Shown here one piece after another: positions 1-7,600 of a stretch of DNA of 64,000 bases. Both the position numbers and the translations under genes were made by a program. Numbering within the stretch: the first letter of the stretch is position 1; every line of letters begins with the position of its first letter. The notes below the pieces were generated by a model. The model was not told the DNA's origin. It did no database searches and was given only the letters and a program-made list of their open reading frames with translations. The stretch is taken from positions 434,001-498,000 of the forward strand of contig NIOE01000002.1 of NCBI GenBank assembly GCA_002205125.1. Reading direction: 5' to 3'. This DNA is from Roseateles noduli. Lineage in GTDB: Bacteria > Pseudomonadota > Gammaproteobacteria > Burkholderiales > Burkholderiaceae_C.

Positions 1-464
1 TCAACACGCTGGCGCCGTATCTGCTGACCGCACTGATGCGCCGACCGAAGCGCCTGATCTACCTGAGCTCCGGCATGCATCACCACGTCGACGCGAATCT
101 CGACGACCTGCTGTGGACGACGCGACGCTGGGACGGCTCGACCGCGTACGCCGAGAGCAAGTTGCACGACGCGATGCTCGCCTTCGCCATGGCGCGACGC
201 TGGCCGGAGACCGTCAGCAGCGCGCTGGAACCCGGCTGGGTGCCCACGCGCATGGGCGGTCGCGGTGCTCCCGACGACATGGATCTGGCGCACCGGACGC
301 AGGCCTGGCTGGCGGTGAGCGAGGACGCGCAGGCGAAGCGCTCCGGTGCTTACTGGTTCCACCAGCGCCGGCTCGCGCCGAACCCGCAGGCGCTGGACGC
401 GGCGCTGCAGGACCGGCTGCTGGCGCGCTGCGCGGAGATCTCGGGCGTGGCCATGCCGACCTGA
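1..464 (+). CDS. Short-chain dehydrogenase/reductase, 5'-truncated
   Basis: This is the C-terminal part of an NAD(P)-dependent short-chain dehydrogenase. The reading frame is open from base 3, so the gene starts before the window. Visible family signatures are the NTLAPY segment (equivalent to the SDR Asn-Ala-x-Pro region), a catalytic-type Ser in LIYLSSG, and the YxxxK pair in YAESK. A PGWVPTRMGG segment follows the active site, as in SDRs. The missing part would hold the Rossmann TGxxxGxG motif. The substrate cannot be told from the sequence. Confidence 0.85.
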   Translation, partial: NTLAPYLLTALMRRPKRLIYLSSGMHHHVDANLDDLLWTTRRWDGSTAYAESKLHDAMLAFAMARRWPETVSSALEPGWVPTRMGGRGAPDDMDLAHRTQAWLAVSEDAQAKRSGAYWFHQRRLAPNPQALDAALQDRLLARCAEISGVAMPT

Positions 465-511
465 TGCGGCGAGCGGGTCATGCCCATGGACACTGGCGAA
501 AACCGGCGATA

Positions 512-527
512 CTGTATAAATTGACAG
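512..527 (+). promoter_or_regulatory. LexA (SOS) box overlapping the radical SAM gene start
   Basis: The 16-base sequence CTGTATAAATTGACAG fits the LexA consensus CTGT-N8-ACAG, and the flanking bases TA..TA also fit. It ends one base before the ATG at 529. A TATAAA -10-like hexamer (515-520) lies inside it, so LexA binding would cover the promoter. Transcription would then start close to the ATG, which suggests a leaderless or nearly leaderless mRNA. The box is seen directly; the start-site model is inference. Confidence 0.8.
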
Positions 528-528
528 T

Positions 529-1647
529 ATGCCGCAAGACACCAAGATCGCTGCCCCGCCGCTGTACCTCCAGGCCGATGCGCTGAAGGGGCGTGGCAGC
601 GCGTGGGCGATGCCGCACCGTTTCGAATCGCGCGAGCGTGAGCAGTACGACGACGGCTGGGGCACGCTGGACCAGGAGGCGCTGGAGGAGCATGTCGCCC
701 CGAAGACCGAGATCATCGAGGAGCACGCGAAGAAGATCGTCAGTGGCAACCAGTCGCCCGACATCGGCTTCGACCTGTCGATCAATCCGTACCGCGGTTG
801 CGAGCATGGCTGCATCTACTGCTTCGCGCGGCCGACGCACAGCTACCTGAACCTGTCGCCGGGCCTGGACTTCGAGACCAAGATCATCGCGAAGGTCAAC
901 GCCGCGGAGCGGCTGCGGGAGACGCTGGCCTCGTCCGCGTACAAGCCCGCGCCGCTGGTGCTGGGCACGGCCACCGATGCGTACCAGCCGATCGAGCGCA
1001 AGCTCAGCATCACGCGCGCCGTCGTGGAGGTGCTGACGGAGGCGCGGCATCCGTTCTCGGTCGTGACCAAGTCCAGTGGCATCGAGCGCGACCTCGACCT
1101 GATCGTGCCGATGGCGCTGAAGCGGCAGGTGTCGGTCTACCTGTCGGTGACCTCGCTGGATCCGGCGCTGTCGCGCATCCTGGAGCCGCGCGCGGCCTCG
1201 CCGCAGCGGCGGCTGCAGACGATCAGGACGCTGGCGGAGGCGGGCGTGCCGGTGGGGGTGAGCGTGTCGCCGGTGATTCCCTTCCTCAACGAGCCGGAGC
1301 TGGAGCGCATCCTCGAAGCTGCGGCGGAGGCGGGCGCGACCAAGGCCTTCAGCATTCCCCTGCGGCTGCCCTGGGAAGTGGCGCCGCTGTTCCACGACTG
1401 GCTGCGGCTGCATCAGCCGGACAAGGCGGCGCGCATCATGGCGAGGCTGCGCGACATGCGCGGCGGCAAGGACAACGATCCGCGCTTCGGCACGCGCTTC
1501 ACCGGCGAGGGGATCTGGGCGGAGCTGCTCCAGCAGCGCTTGCGCAAGGCCTCGCAGCGATTGGGCCTGGGCCGCGAGCGGCACCAGTTCGACTTCAGCG
1601 AGTTCCGCCCGCCGTCCAAGGTGGCGGGGCAGCAGTCCCTGTTCTGA
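529..1647 (+). CDS. PA0069-family radical SAM protein (SPL-like)
   Basis: A 372-residue radical SAM protein of the PA0069 type, distantly related to spore photoproduct lyase. The 4Fe-4S cluster ligands are Cys91, Cys95 and Cys98 in CEHGCIYC, followed by the family-typical ARPTHSYL segment. A lyase or DNA-repair role is inferred from the family; the reaction is not established. There is no ribosome-binding site before the ATG, because the LexA box occupies that place. From memory, the Pseudomonas aeruginosa relative PA0069 belongs to the LexA regulon, which fits SOS control here. The next in-frame ATG lies about 28 codons inside and would cut into conserved sequence, so the first ATG is preferred. 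Confidence 0.88.
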   Translation: MPQDTKIAAPPLYLQADALKGRGSAWAMPHRFESREREQYDDGWGTLDQEALEEHVAPKTEIIEEHAKKIVSGNQSPDIGFDLSINPYRGCEHGCIYCFARPTHSYLNLSPGLDFETKIIAKVNAAERLRETLASSAYKPAPLVLGTATDAYQPIERKLSITRAVVEVLTEARHPFSVVTKSSGIERDLDLIVPMALKRQVSVYLSVTSLDPALSRILEPRAASPQRRLQTIRTLAEAGVPVGVSVSPVIPFLNEPELERILEAAAEAGATKAFSIPLRLPWEVAPLFHDWLRLHQPDKAARIMARLRDMRGGKDNDPRFGTRFTGEGIWAELLQQRLRKASQRLGLGRERHQFDFSEFRPPSKVAGQQSLF

Positions 1648-1649
1648 TC

Positions 1650-1681
1650 GTCGGCTCAACGTCGGCTCAACGTCGGCTCAG
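1650..1681. repeat. Three tandem copies of an 11-bp unit
   Basis: The unit GTCGGCTCAAC occurs twice and a third copy is complete for its first nine bases, directly after the radical SAM stop codon. It marks the boundary with the duplicated island that follows. Origin unknown. Confidence 0.8.
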
Positions 1682-1687
1682 ACTCGG

Positions 1688-1879
1688 CAAGACCTGACCC
1701 CGCGCCAGTCGACCCGCTGTCAGCCGAACTGGCAATGACCTTCCTCAGTATGCGCAGGGGGAGTGACCTACCGATATCAATATCCCCCGTCGAAACGCCC
1801 TTCGGAGGGAATGCGTTTCGAGCTCATCACGCAGAGACTGGTTGCCATTGAGTCGAGGACTCGCAATGCAGGAAACGTG
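1688..1879 (+). repeat. Direct repeat R1, leader of the A-B island
   Basis: About 190 bp that recurs at 3431-3619. Both copies begin with CAAGACCTGACCCC. From 1729 onward they are almost identical for about 145 bp, up to the ribosome-binding site of the following A-type gene. This fills the gap between the radical SAM gene and gene A1. The frame upstream of the chosen A1 start is open through the repeat, but the differences between the two copies change amino acids. It is therefore read here as untranslated leader and probable promoter rather than coding sequence. The partner copy is listed separately. Confidence 0.85.
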
Positions 1880-2377
1880 ATGACAGTGCAGATCAACTAT
1901 GTGGATCCATTCAGCACGCCGGACGGACTGGTCACGATCATGGTGCGTCCGATCCCCACCTCACCGGAGTTGTCCGAGGGTGATGCTGTGATCGAGCTTC
2001 TGAAGGGGCCATCGGTGATCTTTGGTTCTCCGCATCCGCGGAACGCGACCGACGCGCGTTGCCGACGCTGCAGTTGGGAGACGCTTGACGACGCGTTTGA
2101 TCAGTTGAAACGGAGGCACGTCTCTGTGACACACCTGCGGCACCTGTTGCATCTGGCCGCGCATTTCATGGCAAGGCACGAACTCCGTCGTGGCGGCTCT
2201 GCCGTGTTGACGCGCTTCGATCACGACAAGGTCGTCAGCATCCATTACGAGATGCCGATCCAGGTCTCGCACGACGAAGCTCAGGCGTGGACGATGGCGT
2301 TCTGGGGCGAGCTTTCCTACATCGACATGCTCCAGTCGGGCTTCATCTTCTCTTTCATCGATGAACCTTCGGCTTGA
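1880..2377 (+). CDS. Unknown protein A1 of a duplicated pair with a HEPN-like gene
   Basis: A 165-residue protein of a family I do not recognise. The start is the ATG preceded by AGGA in the common leader; an upstream in-frame GTG at 1763 is possible. Its paralogue at 2851-3348 aligns without a gap over all 165 residues and is about half identical by eye. Conserved stretches include PDxLVxIMVxPxP, DARC (58-61), RRHVSVT (78-84), RHLLH (87-91) and FWGEL (141-145). There is no signal peptide or membrane segment. The following HEPN-like gene starts 18 bases after its stop, so the two are probably co-transcribed. Base composition is lower in GC than the neighbours, which suggests transfer. Antitoxin or sensor roles are possible but unproven. 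Confidence 0.7.
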   Translation: MTVQINYVDPFSTPDGLVTIMVRPIPTSPELSEGDAVIELLKGPSVIFGSPHPRNATDARCRRCSWETLDDAFDQLKRRHVSVTHLRHLLHLAAHFMARHELRRGGSAVLTRFDHDKVVSIHYEMPIQVSHDEAQAWTMAFWGELSYIDMLQSGFIFSFIDEPSA

Positions 2378-2395
2378 GCCGATTCGGAGGCGCAG

Positions 2396-2818
2396 ATGGC
2401 CATCGGTAGCAGTGAGTTGTTTGTCTTCGCGCAGACGTTGAGCCGTGAAGGATCGGAGGTGGCGACGCGCGATGCCATCAGCCGCGCGTATTACGCGGCC
2501 TTCCATCGCTGCCGAGCCTGGGAGCAATCGCTCCCGGAGCTTGGCGACAACGAAGGACCTGGCGGTGGATCGCATCAGGAGTTGATCAATCGACTGAAGA
2601 ACCCTTCAAAGAAGTGTGGCGAAGTCATAGGGCACCGTTCGCGGACCAACGGCACCCAGTTGGAGGTGCAACGTGATCGACGCCAGATGGCGGACTACGA
2701 CTTGGAGGAGGACGTGATGCCTGCGGTCATGCATGACCAATTGAGTCAGGTGCGGCAACTGCTCCGGCGTTGCGATGAGCCGCTGCCAGCATCGGCTCCG
2801 ACCAAGCCTCGCAAGTGA
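2396..2818 (+). CDS. HEPN-like domain protein B1
   Basis: A 140-residue protein with HEPN-type helices. The first carries RDAISRAYYAAFHR (25-38), a hallmark of HEPN proteins. A later helix carries RRQMADYDL (95-103), the usual RxxADY element. HEPN proteins are often RNases in toxin-antitoxin, phage-defence or stress systems, or partners of nucleotidyltransferases. No MNT nucleotidyltransferase lies beside this one; its partner is the unknown protein A. A classical RNase Rx4-6H motif is not certain: Arg30 and His37 are seven apart. The C-terminal half reappears fused in the gene at 3620-4117. Confidence 0.72.
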   Translation: MAIGSSELFVFAQTLSREGSEVATRDAISRAYYAAFHRCRAWEQSLPELGDNEGPGGGSHQELINRLKNPSKKCGEVIGHRSRTNGTQLEVQRDRRQMADYDLEEDVMPAVMHDQLSQVRQLLRRCDEPLPASAPTKPRK

Positions 2819-2850
2819 TTGCGTCGAGGATTCGCATTGAAAGTTCAGTG

Positions 2851-3348
2851 ATGTCTCTGCAAGTGAACTACATCAGGCCCGTGAGTCGGCCCGACAAGTT
2901 GGTGGCGATCATGGTGATGCCTGTGCCGATCGCAGAGGGGATGTCAGAACTGACGGCGGTGATCGACTTGCTGCGGTATCCGGCCGTGTTGTTCGGGAAT
3001 CCTCGTCCTGAGGGAACGCCTGACGCGCGCTGCAAGTACACGAAATGGGACCAGGTCGACCAAGCGCTCTCGCTGCTCGAAAGGCGCCACGTCTCTGTGA
3101 CCTACGTTCGGCATCTTCTGCATATGGCTGCGTGCTTCGCCCAGCGCCACAGTCTGCAACGGCTAGGTACGGCGACGTTGACGCTCTTCGAACACGAGAA
3201 CATCACGAGCATCCGATACGACGTGCCGGTCGACGTCAGTCGCGAAGCGGCCTTGGAATGGACCTCTGAGTTCTGGGGCGAACTCGCTTGCGTTGACCTG
3301 CTTCAGCCCAACTTCCTGCTCTCGTTTGTGAACGAGGCATCCGCCTGA
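2851..3348 (+). CDS. Unknown protein A2, paralogue of A1
   Basis: 165 residues, exactly the length of A1 and alignable without gaps. The strongest identity is around DARC (58-61), RRHVSVTYVRHLLH (78-91) and WTSEFWGEL (137-145). The ATG is preceded by a 30-base remnant of the leader found in R1 and R2 (GTCGAGGA-TTCGCA-like), so the start is placed at the same point as in A1. It follows B1 by 32 bases. After its stop come traces of a second B gene. Function unknown. Confidence 0.7.
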   Translation: MSLQVNYIRPVSRPDKLVAIMVMPVPIAEGMSELTAVIDLLRYPAVLFGNPRPEGTPDARCKYTKWDQVDQALSLLERRHVSVTYVRHLLHMAACFAQRHSLQRLGTATLTLFEHENITSIRYDVPVDVSREAALEWTSEFWGELACVDLLQPNFLLSFVNEASA

Positions 3349-3365
3349 GGCTGCTGGGATATCCG

Positions 3366-3425
3366 AGAGTCGGAGACGCATCATGCTCTGGAGAGCAATA
3401 TCTCTTCGGCTTCGCCCGGTTAAAG
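3366..3425 (+). pseudogene. Remnant of a second HEPN-like gene (psi-B2)
   Basis: Downstream of A2 the sequence still resembles the B1 start. The AGTCGGAGACGCATCATG segment matches TTCGGAGGCGCAGATG ahead of B1. With a two-base shift after the ATG, the next codons read GEQYLFGFAR, against GSSELFVFAQ in B1. Similarity then stops and repeat R2 begins. The reading is that B2 lost all but its first dozen codons in the event that placed R2 here. The match is short and was judged by eye. Confidence 0.55.
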
Positions 3426-3430
3426 GGCAA

Positions 3431-3619
3431 CAAGACCTGACCCCTTGCCAACTGATCTTTTGCCCGCCGATCTGGCAATGACCTTCCTCAGTATGCGCAG
3501 GGGGAGTGACCTACCGATATCAATATCCCCCGTCGAAACGCCCTTCGGAGGGAATGTGTTTCGAGCTCTTCACGCAGAGACTGGTTGCCATTGAGTCGAG
3601 GACTCGCAATGCAGGAGAA
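3431..3619 (+). repeat. Direct repeat R2, second copy of the island leader
   Basis: Second copy of the leader at 1688-1879, starting with the same CAAGACCTGACCCC and ending at the ribosome-binding site (AGGAG) of the fused gene. The core from 3472 differs from R1 at only a few positions. Long, nearly identical direct repeats about 1.74 kb apart make deletion or amplification of the intervening A1-B1-A2 genes by homologous recombination likely. Confidence 0.85.
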
Positions 3620-4117
3620 ATGATGACCATGGACGTCAGGGACATGAAGTGTGGCGCGGAGATGCAGCCGCTGATCGCAATCATGGTGCAGCCGCCGCCA
3701 GCCCGGGGTGATGTGTCGGAGTACGAATTGCTGATCGATCTGCTGAAGACCCCGGACGCGCTCTTCGGGCCGATGGGCTGGCAAGGGCTGCCGGATGCGC
3801 GCTGCCGTTACGCGAACTGGGAGGAGCTCGAGCGGCCACTGGAGTCGAACGCCGGGCCTGCCGGCGGTCGACATCAGGAACTGATCAACCGACTTCGGAA
3901 TCCGGCGCCGGAGTGTGGAACGGAAGTCGGCCATCGATCGCGTGCTTCCAGCTACCAGCTGTTTGCTCAACGCCAACGTCGAGTGGACGCCGACTATGAC
4001 CTCCACGTGGAAGTCACTGAAGCGACGGTGCGACTGCAGTTGGAAGAAGTCCAGCAAATCCTGACACGCTGTGATCAACCACTGCCCCCATCGTTGGTCC
4101 AGCGAGGCCGGCCATGA
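3620..4117 (+). CDS. A3::B3 fusion, hybrid of the unknown protein and the HEPN-like protein
   Basis: A 165-residue open frame whose two halves come from different neighbours. Residues 1 to about 72 follow the A family (LIAIMVQP, LLIDLLKTPDALFG, DARCRYANWEEL). From about 80 onward the sequence follows B1 (GGRHQELINRLRNP, GHRSR, DADYDL, LTRCDQPLP). The junction removes the C-terminal half of A and the first HEPN helix of B, including SRAYYAAFH. The simplest reading is an in-frame deletion inside an A-B unit. Whether the product is functional is unknown. Its TGA abuts the stop codon of the convergent gene (4118-4120). Confidence 0.68.
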   Translation: MMTMDVRDMKCGAEMQPLIAIMVQPPPARGDVSEYELLIDLLKTPDALFGPMGWQGLPDARCRYANWEELERPLESNAGPAGGRHQELINRLRNPAPECGTEVGHRSRASSYQLFAQRQRRVDADYDLHVEVTEATVRLQLEEVQQILTRCDQPLPPSLVQRGRP

Positions 4118-5818
4118 TCACCCACGCCGGCAAGCGCCCACCCAATCCCAGTCCTTGCGATAGACCGACGTCTCCACGCCGCTGAGGCTCAGCACCGTGT
4201 GATACAGCCCGTCGTGCGACATCGGCGTATCGCGCCGTTGCGTCAGGCAGGCGCTGTCGAGCTTCTGCGACTGCCGCGTCTGTTCCGGCAGCCACAGGAT
4301 CAGCGGCACATGCTTCTGCTGCTTGGGCGCCAGCGCATAAGGCATACCGTGCAGGAACAGGTTGTTTTCGCCCAGCGACTCGCCGTGGTCCGACACGTAG
4401 AGCAGGCTGGGGTCGAAGCGTTGCTCCTGCGTGCCCAGCCAGTCGATCGCTTTCGCCAGCACATGGTCGGTGTAGGCGATCGTGTTGTCGTAGGCATTGC
4501 GGACCTGGTCCAGTTCGCACTGCTGCAGCGCGTTGCTGCGGCACTCCGGCTGGAAGGGCTTGCGGTCGTCGGGCGTGCGCAGGTAGTAGGCGGGGCCGTG
4601 GCTGCCCATCTGGTGCAGCACCAGCACGACGCCGCGCGCGACGCGTTGCGGATCCAGCGCGGCGATGCGCGCGTCCAGGTCGTGCAGCATCACTTCGTCG
4701 AGGCACTCGCCGTCGGCGCGGCACAGGCCCGCAGGAATCGGATGATCCGGCCGCGCGGGATTGATCGCCTGCGCATTCGGCACGCGGTCGCAGATCCCCT
4801 TGCAGCCCGACTGGTTGTCCAGCCACAGCACCGCCAGCCCGGCGCGCTGCAGCACGTCCATCAGCGTCTGCTGGTTGCCGGGATGATCGACGTACACCTC
4901 GCGACCCAGCTGCGAGAACATGCAGGGCAGGGAGGCCGCCGTCGACGTGCCGCAGGACGCGACCTCGCGATAGCTCAGCACCGGCTTCGTCGACAGCTCC
5001 GGATTCGTCGGCTTGCCGTAGCCGTTGAGCTGGAAGTTCTCGGACCGCGCCGTCTCCCCGACCACCAGCAGCACCAGCGGCGGTCGCGCGCCCGCCGCGC
5101 GCGGCGTGAGCTTCGCATCGGCGGCGACGACCTCCAGCGGTCCCTTGGGTTTCTTCTGCTTCTGCACGGCCAGCGCGGCGCTCGCCCAGATCGCATTGAT
5201 CGGGCTGACCATCTTGGTCAGCGCCTTGTTGTTGCGCAGCGTGGAGGCCAGGTCCGCCGTCCGTGTCGCCGCGAGTCCGACGCCCAGGACCAGCGCCAGC
5301 GCGACGCTCGCGACGTTCCATCCCAGCCGCTTGAACCAGCGCGTGTCGCTCAGCCGCTGGCGCCAGATCCAGACCAGCGGGATCAGCGCGATCACCGCGA
5401 CGTGCGCCGCCAGTCCCCAGCCGATCAGATCGCGCGTCTCGCGCACGTCGGTCTGCAGCGCGTTGGTGATCATCGTGCTGTCGATGATCACGCCGTAGCT
5501 GCCGATGAAGTAGGCCAGCGGCGCCGTCATCAGCAGCATCAGCGTCAGCAGCGGCTTCACCGCGACACGCCAGGCCAGCAGGCTGAAGGCCGCCGCCAGC
5601 ACCATGATCACGATGCCGGCGAAGACGACGACGAAGAGCTTGCCCGAGGCGCCGGCGTAGTCCGGCAGGCCCCACATCCGCTGCCACAGCGGCCAGTTGC
5701 CGAGCACACCGATCCACAGTGCGGTCAGCCACGTCAATGCCAGCGGAGAACGGGTGCGCAAGGTCCGCGCGGAACCGGCCTCGCGGGTCGGCGAGGTCGA
5801 GGAATCGGAGAACGGCAT
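4118..5818 (-). CDS. eptA: Lipid A phosphoethanolamine transferase, EptA/MCR family
   Basis: A 566-residue inner-membrane enzyme that transfers phosphoethanolamine from phosphatidylethanolamine to lipid A, which lowers surface charge and can give polymyxin resistance. The N-terminal third (about 25-185) has five hydrophobic helices. The periplasmic sulfatase-fold domain carries GETAR with Glu255, the nucleophile-type Thr291 in CGTSTAASLPCMF, and the metal-binding SDHGESLGE. Cysteines expected to form disulfides are present. It is convergent with the fused gene on its left, the two stop codons abutting. No two-component regulator is adjacent; a receiver-TPR gene lies upstream on the same strand. 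Confidence 0.9.
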   Translation of the reverse strand: MPFSDSSTSPTREAGSARTLRTRSPLALTWLTALWIGVLGNWPLWQRMWGLPDYAGASGKLFVVVFAGIVIMVLAAAFSLLAWRVAVKPLLTLMLLMTAPLAYFIGSYGVIIDSTMITNALQTDVRETRDLIGWGLAAHVAVIALIPLVWIWRQRLSDTRWFKRLGWNVASVALALVLGVGLAATRTADLASTLRNNKALTKMVSPINAIWASAALAVQKQKKPKGPLEVVAADAKLTPRAAGARPPLVLLVVGETARSENFQLNGYGKPTNPELSTKPVLSYREVASCGTSTAASLPCMFSQLGREVYVDHPGNQQTLMDVLQRAGLAVLWLDNQSGCKGICDRVPNAQAINPARPDHPIPAGLCRADGECLDEVMLHDLDARIAALDPQRVARGVVLVLHQMGSHGPAYYLRTPDDRKPFQPECRSNALQQCELDQVRNAYDNTIAYTDHVLAKAIDWLGTQEQRFDPSLLYVSDHGESLGENNLFLHGMPYALAPKQQKHVPLILWLPEQTRQSQKLDSACLTQRRDTPMSHDGLYHTVLSLSGVETSVYRKDWDWVGACRRG

Positions 5819-5925
5819 CTTGTTGTGTCAGGCCGGCAAAAAGAAACCGGCCCTTGTAGTTGTCGTACCTGAAGCTTCCCTGAAGCATCCCTGAGCGTCG
5901 CGCCAGCTTAGCCCGGGATGCGCGT

Positions 5926-7539
5926 TCATCCTCGCAAGGCCATGCCGCCGCCTCGGGCGGCCTTCAGCCCCTGGCCGCTGGCCTGCACATAGCGGCGCTG
6001 CAGTTCCTCGATCCGCGGCTCCAGTGCCGCCGGGTCGGTCATCCGCTCCCGGTAGCGCTTGAGCACCAGCGCCGCCATGTCGATCAGCTTGGCGTTCAGC
6101 GTCTGCGCGCCTTGCTCCACCAGCAACTGGACCCCGGTCTGCGCATCGCCGCGCATCGCGTGGCGCATCGCCGTCTCGGAGATCGCGAACACCCGCGCAT
6201 TCGCGTCGCGCAGCAGTTGCGTGCTGGGTTCGTGGCCCTCGGCCATGCTGATCATCACCTCGGTCGCCGACTTCGAGCTGCAGAAGCGCAGGCCGAGCTG
6301 GCTCATGAGGCTCTCCATCTCGCTGAGCTCGATGTCCTGCCGCGCCATGCGCACCCACAGCGCCGCCAGCAGGCTGGCGGCCTCGAGGTCGAAGTCCGGA
6401 TCGGCGGCGCGCTTCGCGAACCGGCGGGCCAGCGTGAGCGCATCCGCCAGCTTGCGGTCCAGCAGCAGCCGCAGGCCTTGCATCAGCACGTCGAAACCCT
6501 GCAGCCGCTGATCGCGCGGCGCGCGCTCCATGGCTTGCATCAACGCATCCATCGTGTACTTGAGACCCTTGCTGTCCTTGGCGTCGAAACGCATCAGCGC
6601 GATCAGGGCCAGGCTGTGCGCGTCGAACAGCTTCGACCGCAGGCCTTGCGCCACGCTGCGCTCCAGCATCTTGAGTGCCTCGTCGCGCTGCCCTGCGTAG
6701 AAGGCCAGCGTGCCGCAGTGCTGCTGCCGCAGCAGGCAGCCGGGCGTCAGCGTCGCGGCGGTGCGGTAGGTCGCGAGCGCGGCGTCGATCTCGCCTTGCT
6801 CCATCTGCACGCGGCCCATCAGGTCGTAGCTGTCGGCCTGGTCGGGCATGTCGCCGATCAGCGTCTCCAGCGTGCGGCGCGCGGCGCTCAGGTTGCCGCC
6901 GGCGACCTCGGTCCGCGCCACGCCCAGCCGCGCCCACGGCACGGTGCGCGCGGCGATGATGGCCTCGTACAGCTCGCGCGCCTCGGTGTGACGCTCCAGG
7001 CGCAGCAGCAGTTCCGCGCCGATGCGCGCGGCGTACAGCCAGTAGGTCGCCTTGCGCTGGAAACGCTCCAGGCACAGGTCCGCGGCGCGGCCGAAATCCT
7101 TGGCGTCAATCGCGTCGAAGATGCCCTTGAGCTCCACCTTGCGGTGCCGCGCGTTGGACAGCCGGTCGGCCAGCGCCGTGGTCGTGTAGGGCTTGACGAG
7201 GTAGGCGTCCAGGGCCGCCTCGGCGGCCTCGGCGACCTTCGCGTACGAGGCCTCGCCGGTGACCATGACGAAGACGGTGGAGTAGGGGAGCAGCTGCTCC
7301 CGCCGCAGTTCGTCGAGCAGGTCCTGTCCGGACATCTCGGAGCCGTCGAAGTAGTAGTCGCAGATGACGATGTCGTAGGGCTGCGTCTCCAGGATCACGC
7401 GGGCGTCGCGCACGCGCGTGGTCTGCCGCACATGGCCGACGCCGAGTTCGCGCAACTGCGCCGTCATGAGGCTGCGCGAGTTGGCGTTGCTGTCGATGAC
7501 CAGCGCCTGCGTCTTGCCCAGCGTTCCCGCGAGCGTCAT
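5926..7539 (-). CDS. Response regulator receiver domain fused to TPR repeats
   Basis: 537 residues. An N-terminal CheY-like receiver (about 10-125) has the phosphoacceptor Asp61 in DIVICDYYFD and the conserved Lys116 in LVKPY. A long helical tail of tetratricopeptide-like repeats (about 140-500) follows. There is no DNA-binding or enzymatic output, so it probably acts by protein-protein contact, like VieB-type REC-TPR proteins. The start is the ATG at 7539, because the open frame further upstream runs into the dnaJ terminator. The partner kinase is not in this neighbourhood. Confidence 0.85.
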   Translation of the reverse strand: MTLAGTLGKTQALVIDSNANSRSLMTAQLRELGVGHVRQTTRVRDARVILETQPYDIVICDYYFDGSEMSGQDLLDELRREQLLPYSTVFVMVTGEASYAKVAEAAEAALDAYLVKPYTTTALADRLSNARHRKVELKGIFDAIDAKDFGRAADLCLERFQRKATYWLYAARIGAELLLRLERHTEARELYEAIIAARTVPWARLGVARTEVAGGNLSAARRTLETLIGDMPDQADSYDLMGRVQMEQGEIDAALATYRTAATLTPGCLLRQQHCGTLAFYAGQRDEALKMLERSVAQGLRSKLFDAHSLALIALMRFDAKDSKGLKYTMDALMQAMERAPRDQRLQGFDVLMQGLRLLLDRKLADALTLARRFAKRAADPDFDLEAASLLAALWVRMARQDIELSEMESLMSQLGLRFCSSKSATEVMISMAEGHEPSTQLLRDANARVFAISETAMRHAMRGDAQTGVQLLVEQGAQTLNAKLIDMAALVLKRYRERMTDPAALEPRIEELQRRYVQASGQGLKAARGGGMALRG

Positions 7540-7572
7540 GGCTGCTGCCCCGCCAGAACGGACGCGCCAATG

Positions 7573-7600
7573 AAAAAGCCCGCCTCCGAAGAGAGCGGGC
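7573..7600 (-). terminator. Rho-independent terminator of dnaJ
   Basis: Read on the minus strand, GCCCGC and GCGGGC form a stem around a short loop and are followed by five T residues (A run at 7573-7577 on the plus strand). It lies between the end of dnaJ and the start of the receiver-TPR gene. Confidence 0.85.

Noticed and set aside
1763-1879. N-terminal extension of gene A1 from an upstream GTG
   Set aside because: The frame is open in both R1 and R2, but the differences between the copies change amino acids, the ribosome-binding site is better at 1880, and the paralogue A2 aligns from that point. It remains possible.
5832-5853. GGCCGG/CCGGCC hairpin between eptA and the receiver-TPR gene as a terminator
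   Set aside because: The T-rich part is in the loop, not after the stem, so it does not fit an intrinsic terminator on either strand.
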